In this document: positions 1 to 6,334 of the stretch, piece after piece
Layout: each line of letters begins with the position of its first letter
Numbering within the stretch: the first letter of the stretch is position 1
Assembly: GCA_002369025.1 (NCBI GenBank)
Contig: DFDV01000188.1
Coordinates: forward strand, 1 to 11,230
DNA from: Treponema sp. UBA3819
Lineage (GTDB): Bacteria > Spirochaetota > Spirochaetia > Treponematales > Treponemataceae
Direction of reading: 5' to 3'
DNA: 11,230 nucleotides
Notes under the pieces: model-generated
Told to the model about the DNA's origin: nothing
The model's database searches: none
Seen by the model: the letters and a program-made list of their open reading frames with translations, nothing else
Made by a program: the position numbers and the translations under genes

Positions 1-2
1 GC

Positions 3-527
3 CATGGTGGTGCAAATATCCGCGTCATGGAAATGATGGACGACATCAAGGCAAATGTCAAAGACTGGTCAAATGAAAAAGAAGTAACCGAATACCTGCG
101 CAAAATCTCAAACAAGCAGGCCTTTGACAGAAGCGGCCTCATCTACGGTATGGGACACGCAGTTTACACCATCAATGACCCCCGCGCCACAATTCTTCGT
201 GACCACGCGGAAAACCTTGCCAAAGAAAAGGGCCTCTTGGAAGAATTCAACCTCTACCGCTCAATAGAAAGAATTGCCCCGCAAATCGTCTGTGAAGCAC
301 ATGGTGACGGCAAGAAAATCTGCGCCAATGTTGACCTTTACTCAGGCTTTATCTACACCATGCTCAACATCCCCCGCGAACTCTTTACACCTATGTTCGC
401 AGTTTCCCGTATCGCAGGCTGGAGTGCCCACCGCATTGAGGAAATCATCGCCGGCGGCCGCATCTACCGTCCCGCTTACAAAAATGTTGGCGAAGAGCGG
501 AAATACATTCCTATCGAAAAACGCTAG
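3..527 (+). CDS. gltA: Citrate synthase, C-terminal part (5' end outside window)
   Basis: Citrate synthase condenses acetyl-CoA with oxaloacetate to give citrate in the cytoplasm, the entry step of the oxidative TCA branch or of glutamate synthesis. The reading frame is open from base 3 and 174 residues are visible. The first visible residue is the His of the HGGAN motif, a catalytic His in the family. The second catalytic His lies in GMGHAVY (bases 159-179), followed by the DPRA substrate-binding motif. The catalytic Asp is in ANVDLYSG, and the GWSAH segment near the C terminus is also typical. The residue after the second catalytic His is Ala, where many homologues such as E. coli GltA have Arg. 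The ATG at base 27 is internal and is not the start, because the HGGAN motif lies in frame upstream of it. A 2-methylcitrate synthase cannot be excluded from this part alone. prmC follows after 23 bases, probably in the same transcript. Confidence 0.93.
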   Translation, partial: HGGANIRVMEMMDDIKANVKDWSNEKEVTEYLRKISNKQAFDRSGLIYGMGHAVYTINDPRATILRDHAENLAKEKGLLEEFNLYRSIERIAPQIVCEAHGDGKKICANVDLYSGFIYTMLNIPRELFTPMFAVSRIAGWSAHRIEEIIAGGRIYRPAYKNVGEERKYIPIEKR

Positions 528-550
528 AATCTTTTCTGCCTCATACTCCC

Positions 551-1474
551 ATGACCCTTGCAGACGCAAAGAAAAAGATTGTTGCAGACCTTACTCCATG
601 CAGTCTCAGTCCCCAACTGGACGCAGACTGCATTCTTCAATGGATTTTTGATTGTGACAGAACCCGCCTGCTTTTGAGACGGAATGACATGCTCTCGGAT
701 GTGCAGGAAAAAGCCGTAAGCGAAGCCCTCGAAAAAAGGAAGACAGGCTTTCCCATCGCCTATATCACCGGGAAAAAAGAATTTTTCGGGCTGGATTTTT
801 ACGTTACTCCTGCAGTCCTCATTCCAAAGCCAGATACAGAAATCCTTGTAGAAAAAGCAATAGAAGCCATTCTGGAAAAACAGGCAGCCCGCCCGGGACA
901 GGTTCTGACTATATGCGACATGTGTACTGGAAGCGGCTGCGTGGGGCTTTCCATCCTGCATTCACTGGAAGAAATAAATTCAAGCAGGAATATTCCAAGA
1001 GAAAATCTGCCCCATTTGACCTGCGCAGACATAAGCCGTGAAGCCCTGTCCATAGCAGAAACAAATGCCTCCCGCCTTCTGCCGGCCAGGCTTGACCGCA
1101 TCCGTTTTGTCCAGTCAAATCTCTTTGAGCAGATTCCCCACACCTTTGACATCATCGTCACAAATCCTCCCTATGTTCCCCACACGGAAGCCCTGTCCCT
1201 GCTGCAGGACGGAAGAAGTGAACCCCTGCTGGCTCTGGACGGAGATGTAACGGACTCGGGAGACTGGAGCGGAAGTGAAGACGGACTTTCCCTCATCAGG
1301 CGTCTGGTTCCCCAGGCGGTTTCAAAACTCGCACCCCGGGGCATACTGCTCATGGAAACAGGGGAATACAATGCGGAAGAAACGGCCGGACTCTTTAGTC
1401 AGGCAGGTCTGCACAGGGTACGCATTGAGCGGGATTTGTCAGGACAAATGCGGGACGTAATCGGAGAAAAATAA
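551..1474 (+). CDS. prmC: Peptide chain release factor N5-glutamine methyltransferase (PrmC/HemK)
   Basis: PrmC methylates the Gln of the GGQ motif in release factors RF1 and RF2 using S-adenosylmethionine, which speeds translation termination. The 307-residue protein has the family layout: a helical N-terminal recognition domain (about 1-75), the hinge motif VLIPKPDTEILV (89-100; most homologues have IPRP(D/E)TE), SAM-binding motif I DMCTGSGCVGL (123-133), an acidic residue D160 after it, and the catalytic NPPYV motif at 205-209 that holds the target glutamine. Length is close to the usual 280-300. No clear Shine-Dalgarno precedes the ATG at 551. That start is chosen because the N terminus aligns with the family's normal length. 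It lies 23 bases after the citrate synthase stop, so co-transcription is likely. The downstream neighbour is convergent. Confidence 0.93.
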   Translation: MTLADAKKKIVADLTPCSLSPQLDADCILQWIFDCDRTRLLLRRNDMLSDVQEKAVSEALEKRKTGFPIAYITGKKEFFGLDFYVTPAVLIPKPDTEILVEKAIEAILEKQAARPGQVLTICDMCTGSGCVGLSILHSLEEINSSRNIPRENLPHLTCADISREALSIAETNASRLLPARLDRIRFVQSNLFEQIPHTFDIIVTNPPYVPHTEALSLLQDGRSEPLLALDGDVTDSGDWSGSEDGLSLIRRLVPQAVSKLAPRGILLMETGEYNAEETAGLFSQAGLHRVRIERDLSGQMRDVIGEK

Positions 1475-1501
1475 AAGTGCCTCTTCCGCCTTTGCGAGGC
1501 A
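1467..1501 (-). terminator. Possible terminator of the minus-strand ybaK gene
   Basis: On the minus strand TGCCTC (1501-1496) pairs with GAGGCA (1483-1478) across a 12-base loop that can form two further pairs. It is followed by the T-rich tail ACTTTTATTTTT. The T-rich tail exists only on the minus strand, so this fits ybaK better than prmC. The stem is only 6 bp, so it is a modest candidate, and it overlaps the last codons of prmC. Confidence 0.4.
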
Positions 1502-1539
1502 GGGACTACAGTTTTCCCCCTGCGGGAATGATTGCTACA

Positions 1540-2025
1540 CTACTCCAGTACCAGATCTACTGTTTCCGCACCGCTTGCCTTTACAAGGTCTTGAGGAGCC
1601 AGTGCAATCTGCTGACCGCGGACTCCTGCGCTTACATAGACTTTTTCGTGAGAAAGGATGCTCTGGTCAATGTAGGTGGCAAATTTTCGCTTCATGCCCA
1701 GAGGACTGCAGCCCCCGCGGATATATCCTGTAAGGGAAAGCAATTCATCAGGCTTTACGGGGGTCACTTCTTTTGCCCCGCAGGCATTACGGGCTTTTTT
1801 GAGGTTGATTTCATGAAGGGCGCTCTGGCAAAAGACCACCACTTCTTTTTTTTCGGTACGCATGACAATGGTCTTATAGACGGCCGCAGGATCAATGCCA
1901 AGTTTTTCAGCAGTCATGGCGGCAGCACCGTGTTCAAGTTTATGTTCACCGTCATCATCATACGAAAATGTCTCATACGGAATTTTCAATCCGTCAAGGA
2001 TTCTCATTGCATTCGTCTTTTTCAT
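1540..2025 (-). CDS. ybaK: YbaK/ProX-family Cys-tRNA(Pro) deacylase
   Basis: Members of this family hydrolyse Cys-tRNA(Pro) made in error by prolyl-tRNA synthetase, acting in trans as a proofreading factor. The 161-residue protein has the expected single-domain length. The family features are HGAAAMTAEKLGI (32-44), the KTIVMRT segment with the conserved Lys51 of the active site, and the signature GYIRGGCSPLGMKRKF (near 100-115), which matches the consensus TGYIRGGCSPIGMKK closely. The start is the ATG at 2025. No Shine-Dalgarno precedes it, but a TATACT box lies 6 bases upstream, so the transcript may begin at the ATG itself. The gene is convergent with prmC and divergent from cstA, so it is a single-gene unit. 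A related aminoacyl-tRNA deacylase specificity within the YbaK superfamily is possible, but the RGGCSP motif favours the YbaK group. Confidence 0.92.
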   Translation of the reverse strand: MKKTNAMRILDGLKIPYETFSYDDDGEHKLEHGAAAMTAEKLGIDPAAVYKTIVMRTEKKEVVVFCQSALHEINLKKARNACGAKEVTPVKPDELLSLTGYIRGGCSPLGMKRKFATYIDQSILSHEKVYVSAGVRGQQIALAPQDLVKASGAETVDLVLE

Positions 2026-2031
2026 GCAGAA

Positions 2032-2063
2032 AGTATAGCGGATTGCGCCGATGTGTGCTACAA
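2032..2063 (-). promoter_or_regulatory. Candidate promoter of ybaK, possibly leaderless
   Basis: Reading the minus strand, TATACT (2037-2032) stands 6 bases before the ATG. The usual spacing of a -10 box to its start site would place transcription start on the A of the start codon. A weak -35-like TTGTAG lies 20 bases upstream (2063-2058), longer than the usual 17. The -10 match is good and the -35 is poor. Confidence 0.45.
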
Positions 2064-2066
2064 CAG

Positions 2067-2220
2067 CGCGCGGGGCGTTGCGGGGTGTCCCCGCAGAAAG
2101 GGGTATGGCGAAACTTTAGTTGAGCCTAGGGGAAAGGCTTTTCCCCTCAAAAAAACAGGGGAGTATTCGCAACGAGCGCAAAGTGCGAAGTTTCCAGCGG
2201 GCTTTTCCCCTCCCGCAAAA
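2067..2220. repeat. Hairpin-rich GC-rich intergenic element, probable dispersed repeat
   Basis: This 150-base block lies between divergent ybaK and cstA and holds no convincing gene. It carries four inverted repeats in series: TGCGGGG/CCCCGCA (2079-2085 and 2089-2095), AGGGGAAA/TTTCCCCT (2128-2135 and 2140-2147), TTCGCA/TGCGAA (2166-2171 and 2184-2189), and GCGGG/CCCGC (2197-2201 and 2212-2216). The 13-mer GGCTTTTCCCCTC occurs twice, at 2136-2148 and 2200-2212. Its composition differs from the AT-rich leader that follows. Neither main hairpin is followed by a T-run on the + strand, so they do not look like simple terminators. I infer a multi-copy palindromic intergenic element. The copy number cannot be seen in this window. 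Confidence 0.5.
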
Positions 2221-2302
2221 AAATAATTTTAACCGCACTGCATTTTTTTTACTCACACTTATCGAATTTGACGCAAAAGTGCAGTTTGAACGGATTTTTC
2301 TT

Positions 2303-2308
2303 TACAAT
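2303..2308 (+). promoter_or_regulatory. Weak candidate -10 box for cstA
   Basis: TACAAT lies 74 bases before the cstA start in an AT-rich leader. No good -35 sits at the normal distance. TTGACG at 2268-2273 is 29 bases upstream and TTGAAC at 2286-2291 is only 11 bases upstream. The true start site could lie elsewhere in 2265-2330. Confidence 0.25.
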
Positions 2309-2347
2309 AGAAATATTCGGATTTAAAATTAAAGGGATGAAAAAAGA

Positions 2348-2389
2348 ATGAATCATCATTCAAAAAAAAGGAGGTACTTTTTATGGTAA
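2348..2389 (+). other. Possible 13-codon leader ORF overlapping the cstA start
   Basis: ATG at 2348 opens a frame of 13 codons (MNHHSKKRRYFLW) whose stop TAA (2387-2389) lies just inside cstA, in another frame. The frame runs straight through the cstA Shine-Dalgarno. AGGGA about 10 bases upstream could act as its ribosome site. Chance ORFs of this size are common. It is listed because the overlap would couple its translation to that of cstA. Confidence 0.2.
2368..2375 (+). promoter_or_regulatory. Strong Shine-Dalgarno of cstA
   Basis: AAGGAGGT is essentially a full anti-16S match, placed 7 bases before the ATG at 2383. It fixes that ATG as the start. It is much stronger than the ribosome sites of the neighbouring genes. 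Confidence 0.85.
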
Positions 2390-3891
2390 CATTTTTTGCG
2401 GCACTGGCAATCCTGATTGGTGGATATGCAGTGTACGGCAAACTGGTCGAGCGGATTTACAAACCAACTGACAATCCGACTCCTGCAATGGCAAATCCTG
2501 ATGGCGTGGACTATGTGCCGATTCCGACGGCAAAGGCATTCCTGATTCAGCTTCTGAACATTGCGGGCTTGGGTCCGATTTTTGGTGCAATCAGCGGTGC
2601 GATGTGGGGACCGAGCGTGTACATCTGGATTGTCGCGGGTACATTGCTTGCGGGTGCTGTGCATGACTTTACGGCGGGTATGCTTTCTGAGCGCAACGAC
2701 GGCGCGTCAATTTCTGAGGTTACGGGAAAGTATCTCGGTCCGATTATGCATAACGTGATGCGCGTGTTCTCTGTAATTCTGCTGGTTTTGGTTGGCGTTG
2801 TGTTCATGGTTGGTCCTGCGGGTCTGCTTGCCCGTCTTACTCCCGACTGGCTGAACATCCGCGTGTGGACTGTTATCATTCTGTGTTACTACTTTCTTGC
2901 GACATTGCTTCCTATTGATAAGATTATCGGCAGGGTATATCCGCTGTTCGGCATTCTGCTGATTCTGATGGCGGTGGGCATTATCATCGGAACAATGATT
3001 CATTCAGGCGAGAGACCAATGATGGAACTGACCTTGAAGAACCTGTATCCGGGCAATGTTGACGGCACGGGCGTAAAACCGATTTGGCCGCTCATGTTCA
3101 TTACGGTGGCGTGTGGCGCAATCTCCGGCTTCCACGCAACGCAGTCCCCGATTGTTTCCCGCTGTATCAAGAGCGAGCGCGAAGGACGCAAGATTTTCTA
3201 CGGCGCAATGGTTGCGGAAGGCATCATCGCCCTGATTTGGGCAAGCGCAGCGGTCGCGTTCTTCTGGAACAAGGACGGCACGGGAACAGGTCTTTCTGCA
3301 CTCAAGGCAATCGGTGGCGGCAACTCAAATTCCGTCTACGACATGTGTGTTGCCCTGCTCGGAAAGATTGGCGGTCCGATTGCTTTGCTCGGCGTTATCG
3401 TCTGCCCGATTACCTCTGGTGACACGGCATTCCGCAGCGCGCGCATGACAATCTTTGACTGGTTCAAGCTTGACGAAAAGAAGATTCCTGTACGTCTGAG
3501 CGTGGCAGTTCCGCTGCTTTTGATTGGCTACGGCATCTCCTTCATCAACTACAACGTGGTGTGGCGGTACTTCTCATGGTCAAACCAGACGCTCGCGATG
3601 ATTGTTCTGTGGGCTGGTGCGGTCTATCTTGCGACAAACTACGAGAACAAGAACCGCTGCTGGGTGTGCGTCGCTCCTGCAACATTCATGTCCGCAGTTT
3701 CCATCACCTATCTGATGTACGCGCCGGAGTGCTTTAACCTGGGCGCAAAAGGCATGTCTGGTCTGACGATTTCCTACGCGGTGGGTATTATCGCCGCAGT
3801 CGTGTTCCTGGGAATCTTCCTGTTCACCACATACCGCAATCCTGTGGCAAGTCTTGAACGACAGAAGACAATAGTCATTACGAGAAAGTAA
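2383..3891 (+). CDS. cstA: CstA-family carbon-starvation transporter (peptide or pyruvate uptake)
   Basis: CstA proteins are inner-membrane transporters. Studied members take up peptides (E. coli CstA) or pyruvate (the BtsT/YjiY and CstA branch). The 502-residue product is almost entirely hydrophobic helices joined by short loops, with no signal peptide beyond the first helix (about 3-19). Family marks are GLGPIFGAISGAMWGPSVYIW (62-82), HDFTAGMLSERNDGASI (94-110), and SGFHATQSPIVSRCIKSE (248-265) followed by the GAMVAEG segment. Another conserved stretch reads CPITSGDTAFRSARM. The protein is of the short type, about 200 residues shorter than E. coli CstA and BtsT, which is common in anaerobes. 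A near-perfect Shine-Dalgarno sets the start. The gene is monocistronic, with a strong terminator right behind it and no adjacent LytS/LytT-type sensor pair in the window. The substrate cannot be read from sequence. Confidence 0.93.
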   Translation: MVTFFAALAILIGGYAVYGKLVERIYKPTDNPTPAMANPDGVDYVPIPTAKAFLIQLLNIAGLGPIFGAISGAMWGPSVYIWIVAGTLLAGAVHDFTAGMLSERNDGASISEVTGKYLGPIMHNVMRVFSVILLVLVGVVFMVGPAGLLARLTPDWLNIRVWTVIILCYYFLATLLPIDKIIGRVYPLFGILLILMAVGIIIGTMIHSGERPMMELTLKNLYPGNVDGTGVKPIWPLMFITVACGAISGFHATQSPIVSRCIKSEREGRKIFYGAMVAEGIIALIWASAAVAFFWNKDGTGTGLSALKAIGGGNSNSVYDMCVALLGKIGGPIALLGVIVCPITSGDTAFRSARMTIFDWFKLDEKKIPVRLSVAVPLLLIGYGISFINYNVVWRYFSWSNQTLAMIVLWAGAVYLATNYENKNRCWVCVAPATFMSAVSITYLMYAPECFNLGAKGMSGLTISYAVGIIAAVVFLGIFLFTTYRNPVASLERQKTIVITRK

Positions 3892-3911
3892 GGCAATTCC
3901 TTGCTGCTTTG

Positions 3912-3937
3912 GCCGCCCGCACGGGCGGCTTTTTTTT
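3912..3937 (+). terminator. Rho-independent terminator of cstA
   Basis: GCCGCCC (3912-3918) pairs with GGGCGGC (3923-3929) around the 4-base loop GCAC, and eight T residues follow (3930-3937). The all-GC stem with a clean T-run, 20 bases after the stop codon, is a textbook intrinsic terminator. Confidence 0.93.
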
Positions 3938-3999
3938 GGACAAAATCGCTTACGAATTATTTTTGAACAAAAGCGGCGCAAAATCAGCAGTTAGTTTTC

Positions 4000-4056
4000 T
4001 TTAAAAAATGGCAAGCATCATTTGTAATATTTATAGAAGATATTTTTCTTACGAGG
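4000..4056 (+). promoter_or_regulatory. Candidate promoter and ribosome site of the OPT remnant
   Basis: TTTAAA (4000-4005) and TAATAT (4025-4030) are separated by 19 bases in an AT-rich stretch after the cstA terminator. GAGG at 4053-4056 sits 6 bases before the ATG at 4063. The ribosome site is convincing and the promoter match is only fair. If active, it also drives the downstream PqqD-family gene. Confidence 0.35.
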
Positions 4057-4062
4057 TAATTT

Positions 4063-4535
4063 ATGGAAGAAAAACCGTTCAAACCGTTCATTCCCTCTGA
4101 CCGCATACTGCCAGAACTCACTCCGATTTCTCTCTGCCTCGGACTTGTGCTCGCTGTCCTCTTTCGCGCGGCAAATGCGTATCTGGGCGTTCAGATTGGC
4201 CTGACCATTTCGGCATCAATTCCCGCCGCCGTCATCTCAATGAGAATCATCCGTGTCGTGATGAAGCGCGACTCAATTCTGGAGAACAACATGGTTCAGA
4301 CCATTGGTTCCGCAGGCGAGTCCATTGCGGGTGGCGCCATCTTCACGTTTCCGTTCCGGTCTTCATCGGCGGTCTGATTCGCAACTTCTTCGATAAGAAA
4401 GGCGAAGACGGAAAGACGCTGCTCAAGACAATCAACATGGGCAATGTTCTGGGAATGCCGGGCAGCGTAGTCTTCTTTGTGCTGCTTCTTGCAAGCATCG
4501 TATTCTTTACACGGAACAGGAAGAAGAATGCGTAA
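4063..4535 (+). pseudogene. OPT-family oligopeptide transporter, gutted by internal deletion and frameshift
   Basis: OPT transporters are membrane proteins of roughly 600 or more residues that import small peptides or metal chelates. Bases 4063-4377 encode a recognisable N terminus: a PELT start segment, ANAYLGVQIGLTISASIPAAVISM, then ILENNMVQTIGSAGESIAGGAIFT. The frame then runs into a stop at 4375. From about 4353, in another frame, the DNA encodes VPVFIGGLIRNFFDKKGEDG and a final hydrophobic helix ending in a basic tail, with a stop at 4533-4535. The GGLIR segment is, from my knowledge of the family, a C-terminal OPT feature. So about 100 N-terminal codons are joined out of frame to about 60 C-terminal codons, and the transport core is missing. 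The promoter region and ribosome site remain. A sequencing or assembly collapse is the main alternative. OPT membership of the N-terminal part is fairly sure, and that of the C-terminal part moderately so. Confidence 0.78.
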
Positions 4536-4890
4536 GACAAAAAAACTTCCCGCCAACTACATGGACATCGTTTTCGTCAGGAACAAACGCTGTCCGTGGA
4601 GGCGGAAGGACGATGACGGAGAGGACGGCGGTCTGGTAGAAATCGACATGGAGAACAGAGGATTTTTCAATGCCGTCGCCCAGAAATTCTTCAAACGTCC
4701 CAGAATCAGCCACATCTCGCTGGACAGGTACGGCTCAACGCTATGGCTTGCGGTGGACGGAAAGGCTTCGGTGAACGACATTCTGCACAAAATGCAGGAA
4801 ACATTCCCCGATGAGAGCAAGGACATGCTGAACCGCGTTGTCCACTTCCTGAACACACTGGAAATCCACAAGTTCATCGCGCGGACATGA
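4528..4890 (+). CDS. PqqD-family small protein (peptide-modification chaperone fold)
   Basis: PqqD-type proteins are small winged-helix domains that bind peptides, best known for presenting precursor peptides to radical-SAM enzymes. The 120-residue product has a basic N terminus (MRKTKK), an acidic insert near 28-40, and a C-terminal half matching the family: LDRYGSTLWLAVDGKASVND (65-84), then helices ending FLNTLEIHKFI. I start it at 4528 and not at the in-frame ATG 4477. AGGA at 4518-4521 is correctly placed for 4528, and the longer form would add an unlike stretch encoded inside the OPT coding sequence. The start overlaps the OPT stop (ATGCGTAA), so it was translationally coupled to the transporter. 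No radical-SAM gene or precursor peptide is in the window, so a role with the OPT transporter or with a distant enzyme is only inference. Confidence 0.75.
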   Translation: MRKTKKLPANYMDIVFVRNKRCPWRRKDDDGEDGGLVEIDMENRGFFNAVAQKFFKRPRISHISLDRYGSTLWLAVDGKASVNDILHKMQETFPDESKDMLNRVVHFLNTLEIHKFIART

Positions 4891-4974
4891 AAGTGAAAAT
4901 GAAAAAAGAAATGCGTGCGCTTTCCGCTAATTATCGAAAACACTGATTATTCTGTAGCCGATTTTTCAATTTTT

Positions 4975-4997
4975 TACTATATTATAAGAGTTAGAGG
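4975..4997 (+). promoter_or_regulatory. Candidate -10 region and ribosome site of the COG0523 GTPase gene
   Basis: An AT-rich run at 4975-4987 offers overlapping -10-like hexamers (TACTAT, TATATT, TATTAT), none with a good -35. GAGG at 4994-4997 lies 8 bases before the ATG at 5006 and supports that start. I saw no clear Zur-type palindrome upstream. Confidence 0.35.
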
Positions 4998-5005
4998 TAA
5001 TTATT

Positions 5006-6196
5006 ATGGCGAAAAAACTGACCCCCATGACGCTGTTGTGCGGGTATTTGGGCGCGGGAAAGACCACGCTTTTGAATCAGGTGCTGAACAATCAGCAGGG
5101 ATACAAGGTTGCAGTCATCGTAAATGACATTGGCGAGGTCAACGTAGACGAAAAGCTGATTGCCAACGGCGCGAAAATCACCGACACATCAAGCATCGTG
5201 CCGCTCACCAACGGCTGCATCTGCTGTACGCTCAAGACGGAACTTTCCAAGAACATCGAGAATCTGATTAAGACCGGCAAATTCGACTACATCATGATTG
5301 AGGCTTCGGGTGTATGCGAGCCGATGCCGATTGCCCAGGAACTGGAGACAATTTCCAACGGCAAACTGGACAATGTTGTCGGCGTTGTAGATGCAGCCCG
5401 CCTTGTAGATGAATTTGCAGGCGGTGACAAACTGCTGAACAAGGAAGCTATCGGCGAAGAAGACATAGAATCCCTGCTGGTACAGCAGATTGAATTCTGC
5501 TCTACTCTGGTAATCAATAAGAAAGATCTGGTTACTGAAGAAGAGTTCAAAAAGGTACGCGCAGTCATCAACGCTCTGCATCCCGGCGTAAAGATTATTG
5601 AAACTGACCACGGCAAGGTTCCGGTAGGTGACGTACTCGCTACAGGCAGTTTTGACTTTGAACAGGTCTACACAAGCGCAGGCTGGTGCAAGCATCTGGA
5701 AGAAGATGAAGTAGACGAAGATGATGATGAAGACGAGCACGAAGGTCATCATCACCATCACGACCACGATGAAGACGAGCACGGCCACCATCATCACCAC
5801 CATGAACACCGTCACGAAGGCGAAAGCGAAGATGAATACGGAATCGGAACATTCATCTACTACCGCAGAAAGCCCTTTGACCGTCAGAAACTGGACGAAT
5901 ACGCAAACAAATGGCCGCGCAGCATAATCCGCTGTAAGGGTCTGCTCTGGTTCAGCGATGAAGAAGAAATGGCATACGTCTTTGAAACCAGCGGCCGCCA
6001 GATTCAGGCAGGCTACTCAGGACAGTGGGTTGCAGCCGCACCCGCATCCGAGCAGAAAAAGATTCTTGCCGCAAACCCGCAGATTAAGGCCGAATGGGAC
6101 GAAAAAGTGGGCGACCGTATGATTAAACTCTGCATCATCGGACAAAAACTGGACAAAAAGAAGATTTCTGCAGAACTGGACGCCTGTCTGGCATAA
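5006..6196 (+). CDS. COG0523 (CobW/ZNG1-type) GTPase, putative zinc metallochaperone
   Basis: G3E-family GTPases of COG0523 deliver metal, usually zinc but cobalt in CobW itself, to client enzymes in the cytoplasm. The 396-residue protein shows Walker A GYLGAGKTT (13-21), the metal-binding CxCC motif CICC (71-74) in the NGCICC context, a Walker B-like EASG (99-102) followed by the conserved CEP, and the guanine-specificity motif NKKD (171-174). Residues 231-277 form a linker with 16 His and 24 Asp/Glu. The CobW C-terminal domain follows, from about 279 to the end. The start at 5006 is fixed by GAGG 8 bases upstream and the short lead to the P-loop. It is flanked by a strong terminator and is a single-gene unit. 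The client is unknown, and no cobalamin, urease or hydrogenase genes are nearby, which argues against CobW, UreG or HypB. Confidence 0.92.
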   Translation: MAKKLTPMTLLCGYLGAGKTTLLNQVLNNQQGYKVAVIVNDIGEVNVDEKLIANGAKITDTSSIVPLTNGCICCTLKTELSKNIENLIKTGKFDYIMIEASGVCEPMPIAQELETISNGKLDNVVGVVDAARLVDEFAGGDKLLNKEAIGEEDIESLLVQQIEFCSTLVINKKDLVTEEEFKKVRAVINALHPGVKIIETDHGKVPVGDVLATGSFDFEQVYTSAGWCKHLEEDEVDEDDDEDEHEGHHHHHDHDEDEHGHHHHHHEHRHEGESEDEYGIGTFIYYRRKPFDRQKLDEYANKWPRSIIRCKGLLWFSDEEEMAYVFETSGRQIQAGYSGQWVAAAPASEQKKILAANPQIKAEWDEKVGDRMIKLCIIGQKLDKKKISAELDACLA

Positions 6197-6220
6197 TCCG
6201 TTCCAGCAATTTCTTTCATG

Positions 6221-6270
6221 AAAAGCCGGTTGTGTGAAGTGATTGACCTTCATGCGGCCGGCTTTTTTTT
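6221..6270 (+). terminator. Rho-independent terminator of the COG0523 GTPase gene
   Basis: AAAAGCCGG (6221-6229) pairs with CCGGCTTTT (6258-6266). The helix continues inward with several G-U pairs to GTGAAG/CTTCAT around an 8-base loop (6240-6247). A run of eight T residues (6263-6270) ends it. The long stem makes this a strong terminator that isolates the topoisomerase operon. Confidence 0.92.
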
Positions 6271-6298
6271 GTCTTTTCTGCATTTACATTTTCTACCC

Positions 6299-6327
6299 TA
6301 GACGGAATTTACATTCTGTTGTATACT
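6299..6327 (+). promoter_or_regulatory. Promoter of the parE-parC operon, possibly leaderless
   Basis: TAGACG (6299-6304, four of six to TTGACA) and TATACT (6322-6327) are spaced by 17 bases. Transcription would be expected to start at 6334-6335, at or next to the A of the parE ATG. The 20 bases before the ATG contain no Shine-Dalgarno. Confidence 0.6.
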
Positions 6328-6334
6328 ATTCTTT

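Noticed and set aside
2079..2147. Hairpins at 2079-2095 and 2128-2147 as plain terminators
   Set aside because: No T-run follows them on the + strand, and no gene ends nearby on either strand, since ybaK starts at 2025 and runs away from them.
1477..2226. Plus-strand 249-residue frame across ybaK and the intergenic repeat
   Set aside because: It is the complement of the well-supported ybaK gene and runs on into the hairpin region. It has no family motifs and an irregular composition.
4477..4527. Upstream ATG extending the PqqD-family protein by 17 residues
   Set aside because: The extra part is an out-of-frame reading of the OPT C-terminal coding DNA. The ATG at 4528 has AGGA at proper spacing and gives a normal family length.
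4891..5005. Zur or other metal-regulator operator upstream of the COG0523 gene
   Set aside because: I looked for a palindrome of the Zur type and saw only short imperfect inverted pieces such as GAAA/TTTC around 4910-4924, which are too weak to call.
5189..5815. Minus-strand 208-residue frame rich in Val and Met opposite the COG0523 gene
   Set aside because: Antisense shadow. The hydrophobic Val/Met run is just the complement of the His/Asp codons of the linker.
5706..5836. DNA tandem repeat or microsatellite in the GAT/GAC/CAC-rich stretch
   Set aside because: The codons vary (CAT/CAC, GAT/GAC, GAA/GAG) and the frame is maintained, so it is selected at the protein level as a metal-binding linker and not a simple DNA repeat.
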